From assembly GCA_964057225.1 (NCBI GenBank), contig OZ059896.1, forward strand, positions 12,198,501-12,262,500: a stretch of 64,000 nt of DNA. The letters run 5' to 3'. Positions within the stretch are counted from its first letter, which is position 1; the number at the start of each line of letters is the position of its first letter. Below, one piece after another: positions 13,964 to 30,100 of the stretch. The notes beneath the pieces were generated by a model. It saw nothing but the letters and a program-made list of their open reading frames with translations, ran no database searches and was not told where the DNA came from. Both the position numbers and the translations under genes were made by a program. This DNA comes from Auanema rhodensis. Taxonomy: Eukaryota > Nematoda > Chromadorea > Rhabditida > Rhabditidae.

Positions 13964-16900
13964 ATTTTAGATCATTAAAAAACATTTAAATTTCAATATT
14001 GTGATGCTCAAAAACTGAAACAGTTGAATATTTTGTAATTTCTAAACCATTTTACTCCATCGCTTTTATTTAATCCCATATTTTAAACAATTTTATATTT
14101 CTACCGCTATTTCATAATTTCATTTTTTAAATTTTTAATCATTAAAAAACATTTAAATTTCAATATTGTGATGCTCAAAAACTGAAACAGTTGAATATTT
14201 TGTAATTTCTAAACCATTTTACTCCATCGCTTTTATTTAATTCCATATTTTAAACAATTTTATATTTCTACCGCTATTTCATAATTTCATTTTTTAAATT
14301 TTTAATCATTAAAAAACATTTAAATTTCAATATTGTGATGCTCAAAAACTGAAACATTTAAATATTTTGTATTTTCTAAACCATTTCACTCCATCTCTTT
14401 CATTTAATTCCATATTTTAAACAATTTTATATTTCTACCACGAATTCATAACTTCATTTTTTAAATTTTTGATCATTAAAAAACATTTAAATTTCAATGT
14501 TGTGATGCTCAAAAACTGAAACAGTTGAATATTTTGTAATTTCTAAACCATTTTACTCCATCGCTTTTATTTAATCTCATATTTTAAACAATTTTATATT
14601 TCTACCGCTATTTCATAATTTCATTTTTTAAATTTTTAATCATTAAAAAACATTTAAATTTCAATATTGTGATGCTCAAAAACTGAAACAGTTGAATATT
14701 TTGTATTTTCTAAACCATTTTACTTCATATCTTTCATTTAATTCCATATTTTAAACAGTTTTATATTTCTACCACGAATTCATAACTTCATTTTTTAAAT
14801 TTTTAATCATTAAAAAACATTTAAATTTCAATATTGTGATGCTCAAAAACTGAAACAGTTGAATATTTTGTATTTTCTAAACCATTTTACTCCATCTATT
14901 TTATTTAATCCCACATTTTAAACAATTTTATATTTCTACCGCTGTTTCATAAATTCATTTTTTAAATTTTTAATCATTAAAAAACATATAAATTTCAATA
15001 TTGTGATGCTCAAAAACTGAAACATTTAAATATTTTGTATTTTCTAAACCATTTCACTCCATCTCTTTCATTTAATTCCATATTTTAAACAATTTTATAT
15101 TTCTACCACGAATTCATAACTTCATTTTTTAAATTTTTATTCATTAAAAAACATTTAAATTTCAATATTGTGATGCTCAAAAACTGAAACAGTTGAATAT
15201 TTTGTAATTTCTAAACCATTTTACTCCATCTCTTTCATTTAATTCCATATTTTAAACAATTTTATATTTCTACCGCTGTTTCATAAATTCATTTTTTAAA
15301 TTTTTAATCATTAAAAAACATATAAATTTCAATATTGTGATGCTCAAAAACTGAAACAGTTGAATATTTTGTAATTTCTAAACCATTTTACTCCATCGCT
15401 TTTATTTAATTCCATATTTTAAACAATTTTATATTTCTACCGCTGTTTCATAATTTCATTTTTTAAATTTTTAATCATTAAAAAACATTTAAATTTCAAT
15501 ATTGTGATGCTCAAAAACTGAAACAGTTGAATATTTTGTAATTTCTAAACCATTTTACTCCATCGCTTTTATTTAATTCCATATTTTAAACAATTTTATA
15601 TTTCTACCGCTATTTCATAATTTCATTTTTTAAATTTTTAATCATTAAAAAACATTTAAATTTCAATATTGTGATGCTCAAAAACTGAAACATTTAAATA
15701 TTTTGTATTTTCTAAACCATTTCACTCCATCTCTTTCATTTAATTCCATATTTTAAACAATTTTATATTTCTACCACGAATTCATAACTTCATTTTTTAA
15801 ATTTTTGATCATTAAAAAACATTTAAATTTCAATGTTGTGATGCTTAAAAACTGAAACAGTTGAATATTTTGTAATTTCTAAACCATTTTACTCCATCTC
15901 TTTCATTCAATTCCATATTTTAAACAATTTTATATTTCTACCACGAATTCATAACTTCATTTTTTAAATTTTTAATCATTAAAAAACATTTAAATTTCAA
16001 TATTGTTATGCTCAAAAACTGAAACATTTAAATATTTTGTATTTTCTAAACCATTTCACTCCATCTCTTTCATTTAATTCCATATTTTAAACAATTTTAT
16101 ATTTCTACCACGAATTCATAACTTCATTTTTTAAATTTTAGATCATTAAAAAACATTTAAATTTCAATATTGTGATGCTCAAAAACTGAAACAGTTGAAT
16201 ATTTTGTAATTTCTAAACCATTTTACTCCATCGCTTTTATTTAATCCCATATTTTAAACAATTTTATATTTCTACCGCTATTTCATAATTTCATTTTTTA
16301 AATTTTTAATCATTAAAAAACATTTAAATTTCAATATTGTGATGCTCAAAAACTGAAACAGTTGAATATTTTGTAATTTCTAAACCATTTTACTCCATCG
16401 CTTTTATTTAATTCCATATTTTAAACAATTTTATATTTCTACCGCTATTTCATAATTTCATTTTTTAAATTTTTAATCATTAAAAAACATTTAAATTTCA
16501 ATATTGTGATGCTCAAAAACTGAAACATTTAAATATTTTGTATTTTCTAAACCATTTCACTCCATCTCTTTCATTTAATTCCATATTTTAAACAATTTTA
16601 TATTTCTACCACGAATTCATAACTTCATTTTTTAAATTTTTGATCATTAAAAAACATTTAAATTTCAATGTTGTGATGCTCAAAAACTGAAACAGTTGAA
16701 TATTTTGTAATTTCTAAACCATTTTACTCCATCGCTTTTATTTAATCTCATATTTTAAACAATTTTATATTTCTACCGCTATTTCATAATTTCATTTTTT
16801 AAATTTTTAATCATTAAAAAACATTTAAATTTCAATATTGTGATGCTCAAAAACTGAAACAGTTGAATATTTTGTATTTTCTAAACCATTTTACTTCATA

Positions 16901-19147
16901 TCTTTCATTTAATTCCATATTTTAAACAGTTTTATATTTCTACCACGAATTCATAACTTCATTTTTTAAATTTTTAATCATTAAAAAACATTTAAATTTC
17001 AATATTGTGATGCTCAAAAACTGAAACAGTTGAATATTTTGTATTTTCTAAACCATTTTACTCCATCTATTTTATTTAATCCCACATTTTAAACAATTTT
17101 TTATTTCTACCGCTGTTCCATAAATTCATTTTTTAAATTTTTAATCATTAAAAAACATATAAATTTCAATATTGTGATGCTCAAAAACTGAAACATTTAA
17201 ATATTTTGTAATTTCTAAACCATTTTACTCCATCGCTTTTATTTAATTCCATATTTTAAACAATTTTATATTTCTACCGCTATTTCATAATTTCATTCTT
17301 TAAATTTTTAATCATTAAAAAACATTTAAATTTCAATCTTGTGATGCTCAAAAACTGAAACAGTTAAATATTTTGTATTTTCTAAACCATTTCACTCCAT
17401 CTCTTTCATTTAATTCCATATTATAAACAATTTTATATTTCTACCACGAATTCATAACTTCATTTTTTAAATTTTTAATCATTAAAAAACATTTAAATTT
17501 CAATATTGTGATGCTCAAAAACTGAAACAGTTGAATATTTTGTAATTTCTTAACCATTTTACTCCATCGCTTTTATTCAATCTCATATTTTAAACAATTT
17601 TATATTTCTACCGCTATTTCATAATTTCATTTTTTAAATTTTTAATCATTAAAAAACATTTAAATTTCAATATTGTGATGCTCAAAAACTGAAACAGTTG
17701 AATATTTTGTATTTTCTAAACCATTTTACTTCATATCTTTCATTTAATTTCATATTTTAAACAATTTTATATTTCTACCACGAATTCATAACTTCATTTT
17801 TTAAATTTTTAATCATTAAAAAACATTTAAATTTCAATATTGTGATGCTCAAAAACTGAAACAGTTGAATATTTTGTATTTTCTAAACCATTTTACTCCA
17901 TCTATTTTATTTAATCCCACATTTTAAACAATTTTATATTTCTACCGCTGTTTCATAAATTCATTTTTTAAATTTTTAATCATTAAAAAACATATAAATT
18001 TCAATATTGTGATGCTCAAAAACTGAAACATTTAAATATTTTGTATTTTCTAAACCATTTCACTCCATCTCTTTCATTTAATTCCATATTTTAAACAATT
18101 TTATATTTCTACCACGAATTCATAACTTCATTTTTTAAATTTTTATTCATTAAAAAACATTTAAATTTCAATATTGTGATGCTCAAAAACTGAAACAGTT
18201 GAATATTTTGTAATTTCTAAACCATTTTACTCCATCTCTTTCATTTAATTCCATATTTTAAACAATTTTATATTTCTACCACGAATTCATAACTTCATTT
18301 TTTAAATTTTTGATCATTAAAAAACATTTAAATTTCAATGTTGTGATGCTCAAAAACTGAAACAGTTGAATATTTTGTAATTTCTAAACCATTTTACTCC
18401 ATCGCTTTTATTTAATTCCATATTTTAAACAATTTTATATTTCTACCGCTATTTCATAATTTCATTTTTTAAATTTTTAATCATTAAAAAACATTTAAAT
18501 TTCAATATTGTGATGCTCAAAAACTGAAACAGTTGAATATTTTGTAATTTCTAAACCATTTTACTCCATCGCTTTTATTTAATTCCATATTTTAAACAAT
18601 TTTATATTTCTACCGCTATTTCATAATTTCATTTTTTAAATTTTTAATCATTAAAAAACATTTAAATTTCAATATTGTGATGCTCAAAAACTGAAACATT
18701 TAAATATTTTGTATTTTCTAAACCATTTCACTCCATCTCTTTCATTTAATTCCATATTTTAAACAATTTTATATTTCTACCACGAATTCATAACTTCATT
18801 TTTTAAATTTTTGATCATTAAAAAACATTTAAATTTCAATGTTGTGATGCTCAAAAACTGAAACAGTTGAATATTTTGTAATTTCTAAACCATTTTACTC
18901 CATCTCTTTCATTTAATTCCATATTTTAAACAATTTTATATTTCTACCACGAATTCATAACTTCATTTTTTAAATTTTTAATCATTAAAAAACATTTAAA
19001 TTTCAATATTGTTATGCTCAAAAACTGAAACATTTAAATATTTTGTATTTTCTAAACCATTTCACTCCATCTCTTTCATTTAATTCCATATTTTAAACAA
19101 TTTTATATTTCTACCACGAATTCATAACTTCATTTTTTAAATTTTAG
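13964..19147. repeat. 13- and 18-monomer spaced repeats
   Basis: The rare tail ATTTTAGATCATT occurs at 13964, 16135 and 19141. The spacings are 2,171 bp (13 x 167) and 3,006 bp (18 x 167). Neighbouring variants such as GTTATGCTC and TGCTTAAAAAC accompany the first two. This is a related but irregular higher-order unit between the two regular blocks. Boundaries are approximate. Confidence 0.7.
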
Positions 19148-21190
19148 ATCATTAAAAAACATTTAAATTTCAATATTGTGATGCTCAAAAACTGAAACAG
19201 TTGAATATTTTGTAATTTCTAAACCATTTTACTCCATCGCTTTTATTTAATCCCATATTTTAAACAATTTTATATTTCTACCGCTATTTCATAATTTCAT
19301 TTTTTAAATTTTTAATCATTAAAAAACATTTAAATTTCAATATTGTGATGCTCAAAAACTGAAACAGTTGAATATTTTGTAATTTCTAAACCATTTTACT
19401 CCATCGCTTTTATTTAATTCCATATTTTAAACAATTTTATATTTCTACCGCTATTTCATAATTTCATTTTTTAAATTTTTAATCATTAAAAAACATTTAA
19501 ATTTCAATATTGTGATGCTCAAAAACTGAAACATTTAAATATTTTGTATTTTCTAAACCATTTCACTCCATCTCTTTCATTTAATTCCATATTTTAAACA
19601 ATTTTATATTTCTACCACGAATTCATAACTTCATTTTTTAAATTTTTGATCATTAAAAAACATTTAAATTTCAATGTTGTGATGCTCAAAAACTGAAACA
19701 GTTGAATATTTTGTAATTTCTAAACCATTTTACTCCATCGCTTTTATTTAATCTCATATTTTAAACAATTTTATATTTCTACCGCTATTTCATAATTTCA
19801 TTTTTTAAATTTTTAATCATTAAAAAACATTTAAATTTCAATATTGTGATGCTCAAAAACTGAAACAGTTGAATATTTTGTATTTTCTAAACCATTTTAC
19901 TTCATATCTTTCATTTAATTCCATATTTTAAACAATTTTATATTTCTACCACGAATTCATAACTTCATTTTTTAAATTTTTAATCATTAAAAAACATTTA
20001 AATTTCAATATTGTGATGCTCAAAAACTGAAACAGTTGAATATTTTGTATTTTCTAAACCATTTTACTCCATCTATTTTATTTAATCCCACATTTTAAAC
20101 AATTTTTTATTTCTACCGCTGTTTCATAAATTCATTTTTTAAATTTTTAATCATTAAAAAACATATAAATTTCAATATTGTGATGCTCAAAAACTGAAAC
20201 ATTTAAATATTTTGTATTTTCTAAACCATTTCACTCCATCTCTTTCATTTAATTCCATATTTTAAACAATTTTATATTTCTACCACAAATTCATAACTTC
20301 ATTTTTTAAATTTTTGATCATTAAAAAACATTTAAATTTCAATATTGTGATGCTCAAAAACTGAAACAGTTAAATATTTTGTATTTTCTAAACCATTTCA
20401 CTCCATCTCTTTCATTTAATTCCATATTATAAACAATTTTATATTTCTACCACGAATTCATAACTTCATTTTTTAAATTTTTAATCATTAAAAAACATTT
20501 AAATTTCAATATTGTGATGCTCAAAAACTGAAACATTTAAATATTTTGTATTTTCTAAACCATTTTACTCCATCGCTTTTATTTAATCCCATATTTTAAA
20601 CAATTTTATATTTCTACCACGAATTCATAACTTCATTTTTTAAATTTTTGATCATTAAAAAACATTTAAATTTCAATATTGTGATGCTCAAAAACTGAAA
20701 CAGTTGAATATTTTGTATTTTCTAAACCATTTCACTCCATCTCTTCCATTTAATTCCATATTTTAAACAATTTTATATTTCTACCACGAATTCATAACTT
20801 CATTTTTTAAATTTTTAATCATTAAAAAACATTTAAATTTCAATATTGTGATGCTCAAAAACTGAAACAGTTGAATATTTTGTATTTTCTAAACCATTTC
20901 ACTCCATCTCTTTCATTTAATTCCATATTTTAAACAATTTTATATTTCTACCACGAATTCATAACTTCATTTTTTAAATTTTTGATCATTAAAAAACATT
21001 TAAATTTCAATATTGTGATGCTCAAAAACTGAAACAGTTGAATATTTTGTATTTTCTAAACCATTTCACTCCATCTCTTCCATTTAATTCCATATTTTAA
21101 ACAATTTTATATTTCTACCACGAATTCATATCTTCATTTTTTAAATTTTTAATCATTAAAAAACATTTAAATTTCAATATTGTGATGCTC

Positions 21191-24100
21191 AAAAACTAAA
21201 ACAGTTGAATATTTTGTAATTTCTAAACCATTTTACTCCATCGCTTTTATTTAGTCCCATATTTTAAACAATTTTATATTTCTACCGCTATTTCATAATT
21301 TCATTTTTTAAATTTTTAATCATTAAAAAACATTTAAATTTCAATATTGTGATGCTCAAAAACTGAAACAGTTGAATATTTTGTATTTTCTAAACCATTT
21401 TACTTCATATCTTTCATTTAATTCCATATTTTAAACAATTTTATGTTTCTACCACGAATTCATAACTTCATTTTTTAAATTTTTAATCATTAAAAAACAT
21501 TTAAATTTCAATATTGTGATGCTCAAAAACTGAAACAGTTGAATATTTTGTAATTTCTAAACCATTTTACTCCATCGCTTTTATTTAATTCCATATTTTA
21601 AACAATTTTATATTTCTACCGCTATTTCATAATTTCATTTTTTAAATTTTTAATCATTAAAAAACATTTAAATTTCAATATTGTGATGCTCAAAAACTGA
21701 AACATTTAAATATTTTGTTTTTACTAAACCATTTCACTCCATCTCTTTCATTTAATTCCATATTTTAAACAATTTTATATTTCTACCACGAATTCATAAC
21801 TTCATTTTTTAAATTTTTGATCATTAAAAAACATTTAAATTTCAATGTTGTGATGCTCAAAAACTGAAACAGTTGAATATTTTGTAATTTCTAAACCATT
21901 TTACTCCATCTCTTTCATTTAATTCCATATTTTAAACAATTTTATATTTCTACCTCGAATTCATAACTTCATTTTTCAAATTTTTAATCATTAAAAAACA
22001 TTTAAATTTCAATATTGTGATGCTCAAAAACTGAAACATTTAAATATTTTGTATTTTCTAAACCATTTCACTCCATCTCTTTCATTTAATTCCATATTTT
22101 AAACAATTTTATATTTCTACCACGAATTCATAACTTCATTTTTTAAAATTTTGATCATTAAAAAACATTTAAATTTCAATATTGTGATGCTCAAAAACTG
22201 AAACAGTTGAATATTTTGTAATTTCTAAACCATTTTACTCCATCGCTTTTATTTAATCCCATATTTTAAACAATTTTATATTTCTACCGCTATTTCATAA
22301 TTTCATTTTTTAAATTTTTAATCATTAAAAAACATTCAAATTTCAATATTGTGATGCTCAAAAACTGAAACAGTTGAATATTTTGTAATTTCTAAACCAT
22401 TTTACTCCATCGCTTTTATTTAATTCCATATTTTAAACAATTTTATATTTCTACCGCTATTTCATAATTTCATTCTTTAAATTTTTAATCATTAAAAAAC
22501 ATTTAAATTTCAATATTGTGATGCTCAAAAACTGAAACATTTAAATATTTTGTATTTTCTAAACCATTTCACTCCATCTCTTTCATTTAATTCCATATTT
22601 TAAACAATTTTATATTTCTACCACGAATTCATAACTTCATTTTTTAAATTTTTAATCATTAAAAAACATATAAATTTCAATATTGTGATGCTCAAAAACT
22701 GAAACATTTAAATATTTTGTATTTTCTAAACCATTTTACTCCATCGCTTTTATTTAATCTCATATTTCAAACAATTTTATATTTCTACCGCTATTTCATA
22801 ATTTCATTTTTTAAATTTTTGATCATTAAAAAACATTTAAATTTCAATATTGTGATGCTCAAAAACTGAAACAGTTGAATATTTTGTATTTTCTAAACCA
22901 TTTCACTCCATCTCTTCCATTTAATTCCATATTTTAAACAATTTTATATTTCTACCACGAATTCATATCTTCATTTTTTAAATTTTTAATCATTAAAAAA
23001 CATTTAAATTTCAATATTGTGATGCTCAAAAACTAAAACAGTTGAATATTTTGTAATTTCTAAACCATTTTACTCCATCGCTTTTATTTAGTCCCATATT
23101 TTAAACAATTTTATATTTCTACCGCTATTTCATAATTTCATTTTTTAAATTTTTAATCATTAAAAAACATTTAAATTTCAATATTGTGATGCTCAAAAAC
23201 TGAAACAGTTGAATATTTTGTATTTTCTAAACCATTTTACTTCATATCTTTCATTTAATTCCATATTTTAAACAATTTTATATTTCTACCACGAATTCAT
23301 AACTTCATTTTTTAAATTTTTAATCATTAAAAAACATTTAAATTTCAATATTGTGATGCTCAAAAACTGAAACAGTTGAATATTTTGTAATTTCTAAACC
23401 ATTTTACTCCATCGCTTTTATTTAATTCCATATTTTAAACAATTTTATATTTCTACCGCTATTTCATAATTTCATTTTTTAAATTTTTAATCATTAAAAA
23501 ACATTTAAATTTCAATATTGTGATGCTCAAAAACTGAAACATTTAAATATTTTGTTTTTACTAAACCATTTCACTCCATCTCTTTCATTTAATTCCATAT
23601 TTTAAACAATTTTATATTTCTACCACGAATTCATAACTTCATTTTTTAAATTTTTGATCATTAAAAAACATTTAAATTTCAATGTTGTGATGCTCAAAAA
23701 CTGAAACAGTTGAATATTTTGTAATTTCTAAACCATTTTACTCCATCTCTTTCATTTAATTCCATATTTTAAACAATTTTATATTTCTACCTCGAATTCA
23801 TAACTTCATTTTTCAAATTTTTAATCATTAAAAAACATTTAAATTTCAATATTGTGATGCTCAAAAACTGAAACATTTAAATATTTTGTATTTTCTAAAC
23901 CATTTCACTCCATCTCTTTCATTTAATTCCATATTTTAAACAATTTTATATTTCTACCACGAATTCATAACTTCATTTTTTAAATTTTTGATCATTAAAA
24001 AACATTTAAATTTCAATATTGTGATGCTCAAAAACTGAAACAGTTGAATATTTTGTAATTTCTAAACCATTTTACTCCATCGCTTTTATTTAATCCCATA

Positions 24101-27100
24101 TTTTAAACAATTTTATATTTCTACCGCTATTTCATAATTTCATTTTTTAAATTTTTAATCATTAAAAAACATTCAAATTTCAATATTGTGATGCTCAAAA
24201 ACTGAAACAGTTGAATATTTTGTAATTTCTAAACCATTTTACTCCATCGCTTTTATTTAATTCCATATTTTAAACAATTTTATATTTCTACCGCTATTTC
24301 ATAATTTCATTCTTTAAATTTTTAATCATTAAAAAACATTTAAATTTCAATATTGTGATGCTCAAAAACTGAAACATTTAAATATTTTGTATTTTCTAAA
24401 CCATTTCACTCCATCTCTTTCATTTAATTCCATATTTTAAACAATTTTATATTTCTACCACGAATTCATAACTTCATTTTTTAAATTTTTAATCATTAAA
24501 AAACATTTAAATTTCAATATTGTGATGCTCAAAAACTGAAACAGTTGAATATTTTGTATTTTCTAAACCATTTTACTTCATATCTTTCATTTAATTTCAT
24601 ATTTTAAACAATTTTATATTTCTACCACGAATTCATAACTTCATTTTTTAAATTTTTAATCATTAAAAAACATTTAAATTTCAATATTGTGATGCTCAAA
24701 AACTGAAACAGTTGAATATTTTGTAATTTCTAAACCATTTTACTCCATCGCTTTTATTTAATTCCATATTTTAAACAATTTTATATTTCTACCGCTATTT
24801 CATAATTTCATTTTTTAAATTTTTAATCATTAAAAAACATTTAAATTTCAATATTGTGATGCTCAAAAACTGAAACATTTAAATATTTTGTATTTTCTAA
24901 ACCATTTCACTCCATCTCTTTCATTTAATTCCATATTTTAAACAATTTTATATTTCTACCACGAATTCATAACTTCATTTTTTAAATTTTTAATCATTAA
25001 AAAACATATAAATTTCAATATTGTGATGCTCAAAAACTGAAACATTTAAATATTTTGTATTTTCTAAACCATTTTACTCCATCGCTTTTATTTAATCTCA
25101 TATTTTAAACAATTTTATATTTCTACCGCTATTTCATAATTTCATTTTTTAAATTTTTGATCATTAAAAAACATTTAAATTTCAATATTGTGATGCTCAA
25201 AAACTGAAACAGTTGAATATTTTGTATTTTCTAAACCATTTCACTCCATCTCTTCCATTTAATTCCATATTTTAAACAATTTTATATTTCTACCACGAAT
25301 TCATATCTTCATTTTTTAAATTTTTAATCATTAAAAAACATTTAAATTTCAATATTGTGATGCTCAAAAACTAAAACAGTTGAATATTTTGTAATTTCTA
25401 AACCATTTTACTCCATCGCTTTTATTTAGTCCCATATTTTAAACAATTTTATATTTCTACCGCTATTTCATAATTTCATTTTTTAAATTTTTAATCATTA
25501 AAAAACATTTAAATTTCAATATTGTGATGCTCAAAAACTGAAACAGTTGAATATTTTGTATTTTCTAAACCATTTTACTTCATATCTTTCATTTAATTCC
25601 ATATTTTAAACAATTTTATATTTCTACCACGAATTCATAACTTCATTTTTCAAATTTTTAATCATTAAAAAACATTTAAATTTCAATATTGTGATGCTCA
25701 AAAACTGGAACAGTTGAATATTTTGTAATTTCTAAACCATTTTACTCCATCGCTTTTATTTAATTCCATATTTTAAACAATTTTATATTTCTACCGCTAT
25801 TTCATAATTTCATTTTTTAAATTTTTAATCATTAAAAAACATTTAAATTTCAATATTGTGATGCTCAAAAACTGAAACATTTAAATATTTTGTTTTTACT
25901 AAACCATTTCACTCCATCTCTTTCATTTAATTCCATATTTTAAACAATTTTATATTTCTACCACGAATTCATAACTTCATTTTTTAAATTTTTGATCATT
26001 AAAAAACATTTAAATTTCAATGTTGTGATGCTCAAAAACTGAAACAGTTGAATATTTTGTAATTTCTAAACCATTTTACTCCATCTCTTTCATTTAATTC
26101 CATATTTTAAACAATTTTATATTTCTACCTCGAATTCATAACTTCATTTTTCAAATTTTTAATCATTAAAAAACATTTAAATTTCAATATTGTGATGCTC
26201 AAAAACTGAAACATTTAAATATTTTGTATTTTCTAAACCATTTCACTCCATCTCTTTCATTTAATTCCATATTTTAAACAATTTTATATTTCTACCACGA
26301 ATTCATAACTTCATTTTTTAAATTTTTGATCATTAAAAAACATTTAAATTTCAATATTGTGATGCTCAAAAACTGAAACAGTTGAATATTTTGTAATTTC
26401 TAAACCATTTTACTCCATCGCTTTTATTTAATCCCATATTTTAAACAATTTTATATTTCTACCGCTATTTCATAATTTCATTTTTTAAATTTTTAATCAT
26501 TAAAAAACATTCAAATTTCAATATTGTGATGCTCAAAAACTGAAACAGTTGAATATTTTGTAATTTCTAAACCATTTTACTCCATCGCTTTTATTTAATT
26601 CCATATTTTAAACAATTTTATATTTCTACCGCTATTTCATAATTTCATTCTTTAAATTTTTAATCATTAAAAAACATTTAAATTTCAATATTGTGATGCT
26701 CAAAAACTGAAACATTTAAATATTTTGTATTTTCTAAACCATTTCACTCCATCTCTTTCATTTAATTCCATATTTTAAACAATTTTATATTTCTACCACG
26801 AATTCATAACTTCATTTTTTAAATTTTTAATCATTAAAAAACATTTAAATTTCAATATTGTGATGCTCAAAAACTGAAACAGTTGAATATTTTGTATTTT
26901 CTAAACCATTTTACTTCATATCTTTCATTTAATTTCATATTTTAAACAATTTTATATTTCTACCACGAATTCATAACTTCATTTTTTAAATTTTTAATCA
27001 TTAAAAAACATTTAAATTTCAATATTGTGATGCTCAAAAACTGAAACAGTTGAATATTTTGTAATTTCTAAACCATTTTACTCCATCGCTTTTATTTAAT

Positions 27101-30100
27101 TCCATATTTTAAACAATTTTATATTTCTACCGCTATTTCATAATTTCATTTTTTAAATTTTTAATCATTAAAAAACATTTAAATTTCAATATTTTGATGC
27201 TCAAAAACTGAAACATTTAAATATTTTGTATTTTCTAAACCATTTCACTCCATCTCTTTCATTTAATTCCATATTTTAAACAATTTTATATTTCTACCAC
27301 GAATTCATAACTTCATTTTTTAAATTTTTAATCATTAAAAAACATATAAATTTCAATATTGTGATGCTCAAAAACTGAAACATTTAAATATTTTGTATTT
27401 TCTAAACCATTTTACTCCATCGCTTTTATTTAATCTCATATTTTAAACAATTTTATATTTCTACCGCTATTTCATAATTTCATTTTTTAAATTTTTGATC
27501 ATTAAAAAACATTTAAATTTCAATATTGTGATGCTCAAAAACTGAAACAGTTGAATATTTTGTATTTTCTAAACCATTTCACTCCATCTCTTCCATTTAA
27601 TTCCATATTTTAAACAATTTTATATTTCTACCACGAATTCATATCTTCATTTTTTAAATTTTTAATCATTAAAAAACATTTAAATTTCAATATTGTGATG
27701 CTCAAAAACTAAAACAGTTGAATATTTTGTAATTTCTAAACCATTTTACTCCATCGCTTTTATTTAGTCCCATATTTTAAACAATTTTATATTTCTACCA
27801 CGAATTCATAACTTCATTTTTTAAATTTTTAATCATTAAAAAACATTTAAATTTCAATATTGTGATGCTCAAAAACTGAAACAGTTGAATATTTTGTAAT
27901 TTCTAAACCATTTTACTCCATCGCTTTTATTTAATTCCATATTTTAAACAATTTTATATTTCTACCGCTATTTCATAATTTCATTTTTTAAATTTTTAAT
28001 CATTAAAAAACATTTAAATTTCAATATTGTGATGCTCAAAAACTGAAACATTTAAATATTTTGTATTTTCTAAACCATTTCACTCCATCTCTTTCATTTA
28101 ATTCCATATTTTAAACAATTTTATATTTCTACCACGAATTCATAACTTCATTTTTTAAATTTTTAATCATTAAAAAACATATAAATTTCAATATTGTGAT
28201 GCTCAAAAACTGAAACATTTAAATATTTTGTATTTTCTAAACCATTTTACTCCATCGCTTTTATTTAATCTCATATTTTAAACAATTTTATATTTCTACC
28301 GCTATTTCATAATTTCATTTTTTAAATTTTTGATCATTAAAAAACATTTAAATTTCAATATTGTGATGCTCAAAAACTGAAACAGTTGAATATTTTGTAT
28401 TTTCTAAACCATTTCACTCCATCTCTTCCATTTAATTCCATATTTTAAACAATTTTATATTTCTACCACGAATTCATATCTTCATTTTTTAAATTTTTAA
28501 TCATTAAAAAACATTTAAATTTCAATATTGTGATGCTCAAAAACTAAAACAGTTGAATATTTTGTAATTTCTAAACCATTTTACTCCATCGCTTTTATTT
28601 AGTCCCATATTTTAAACAATTTTATATTTCTACCGCTATTTCATAATTTCATTTTTTAAATTTTTAATCATTAAAAAACATTTAAATTTCAATATTGTGA
28701 TGCTCAAAAACTGAAACAGTTGAATATTTTGTATTTTCTAAACCATTTTACTTCATATCTTTCATTTAATTCCATATTTTAAACAATTTTATATTTCTAC
28801 CACGAATTCATAACTTCATTTTTCAAATTTTTAATCATTAAAAAACATTTAAATTTCAATATTGTGATGCTCAAAAACTGGAACAGTTGAATATTTTGTA
28901 ATTTCTAAACCATTTTACTCCATCGCTTTTATTTAATTCCATATTTTAAACAATTTTATATTTCTACCGCTATTTCATAATTTCATTTTTTAAATTTTTA
29001 ATCATTAAAAAACATTTAAATTTCAATATTGTGATGCTCAAAAACTGAAACATTTAAATATTTTGTTTTTACTAAACCATTTCACTCCATCTCTTTCATT
29101 TAATTCCATATTTTAAACAATTTTATATTTCTACCACGAATTCATAACTTCATTTTTTAAATTTTTGATCATTAAAAAACATTTAAATTTCAATGTTGTG
29201 ATGCTCAAAAACTGAAACAGTTGAATATTTTGTAATTTCTAAACCATTTTACTCCATCTCTTTCATTTAATTCCATATTTTAAACAATTTTATATTTCTA
29301 CCTCGAATTCATAACTTCATTTTTCAAATTTTTAATCATTAAAAAACATTTAAATTTCAATATTGTGATGCTCAAAAACTGAAACATTTAAATATTTTGT
29401 ATTTTCTAAACCATTTCACTCCATCTCTTTCATTTAATTCCATATTTTAAACAATTTTATATTTCTACCACGAATTCATAACTTCATTTTTTAAATTTTT
29501 GATCATTAAAAAACATTTAAATTTCAATATTGTGATGCTCAAAAACTGAAACAGTTGAATATTTTGTAATTTCTAAACCATTTTACTCCATCGCTTTTAT
29601 TTAATCCCATATTTTAAACAATTTTATATTTCTACCGCTATTTCATAATTTCATTTTTTAAATTTTTAATCATTAAAAAACATTCAAATTTCAATATTGT
29701 GATGCTCAAAAACTGAAACAGTTGAATATTTTGTAATTTCTAAACCATTTTACTCCATCGCTTTTATTTAATTCCATATTTTAAACAATTTTATATTTCT
29801 ACCGCTATTTCATAATTTCATTCTTTAAATTTTTAATCATTAAAAAACATTTAAATTTCAATATTGTGATGCTCAAAAACTGAAACATTTAAATATTTTG
29901 TATTTTCTAAACCATTTCACTCCATCTCTTTCATTTAATTCCATATTTTAAACAATTTTATATTTCTACCACGAATTCATAACTTCATTTTTTAAATTTT
30001 TAATCATTAAAAAACATTTAAATTTCAATATTGTGATGCTCAAAAACTGAAACAGTTGAATATTTTGTATTTTCTAAACCATTTTACTTCATATCTTTCA

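Larger units (their letters stand above)
8324..15573. repeat. Large tandem duplication, right copy (8,323-bp offset)
   Basis: Right-hand partner of the block at 1-7250. It carries the same order of monomer variants, including the second 140-bp short monomer at 8491-8630 and the nested 7-monomer units. Spot checks at the diagnostic variants agree; a few single-base differences were seen. The right edge is set by divergence near 15565. Confidence 0.88.
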
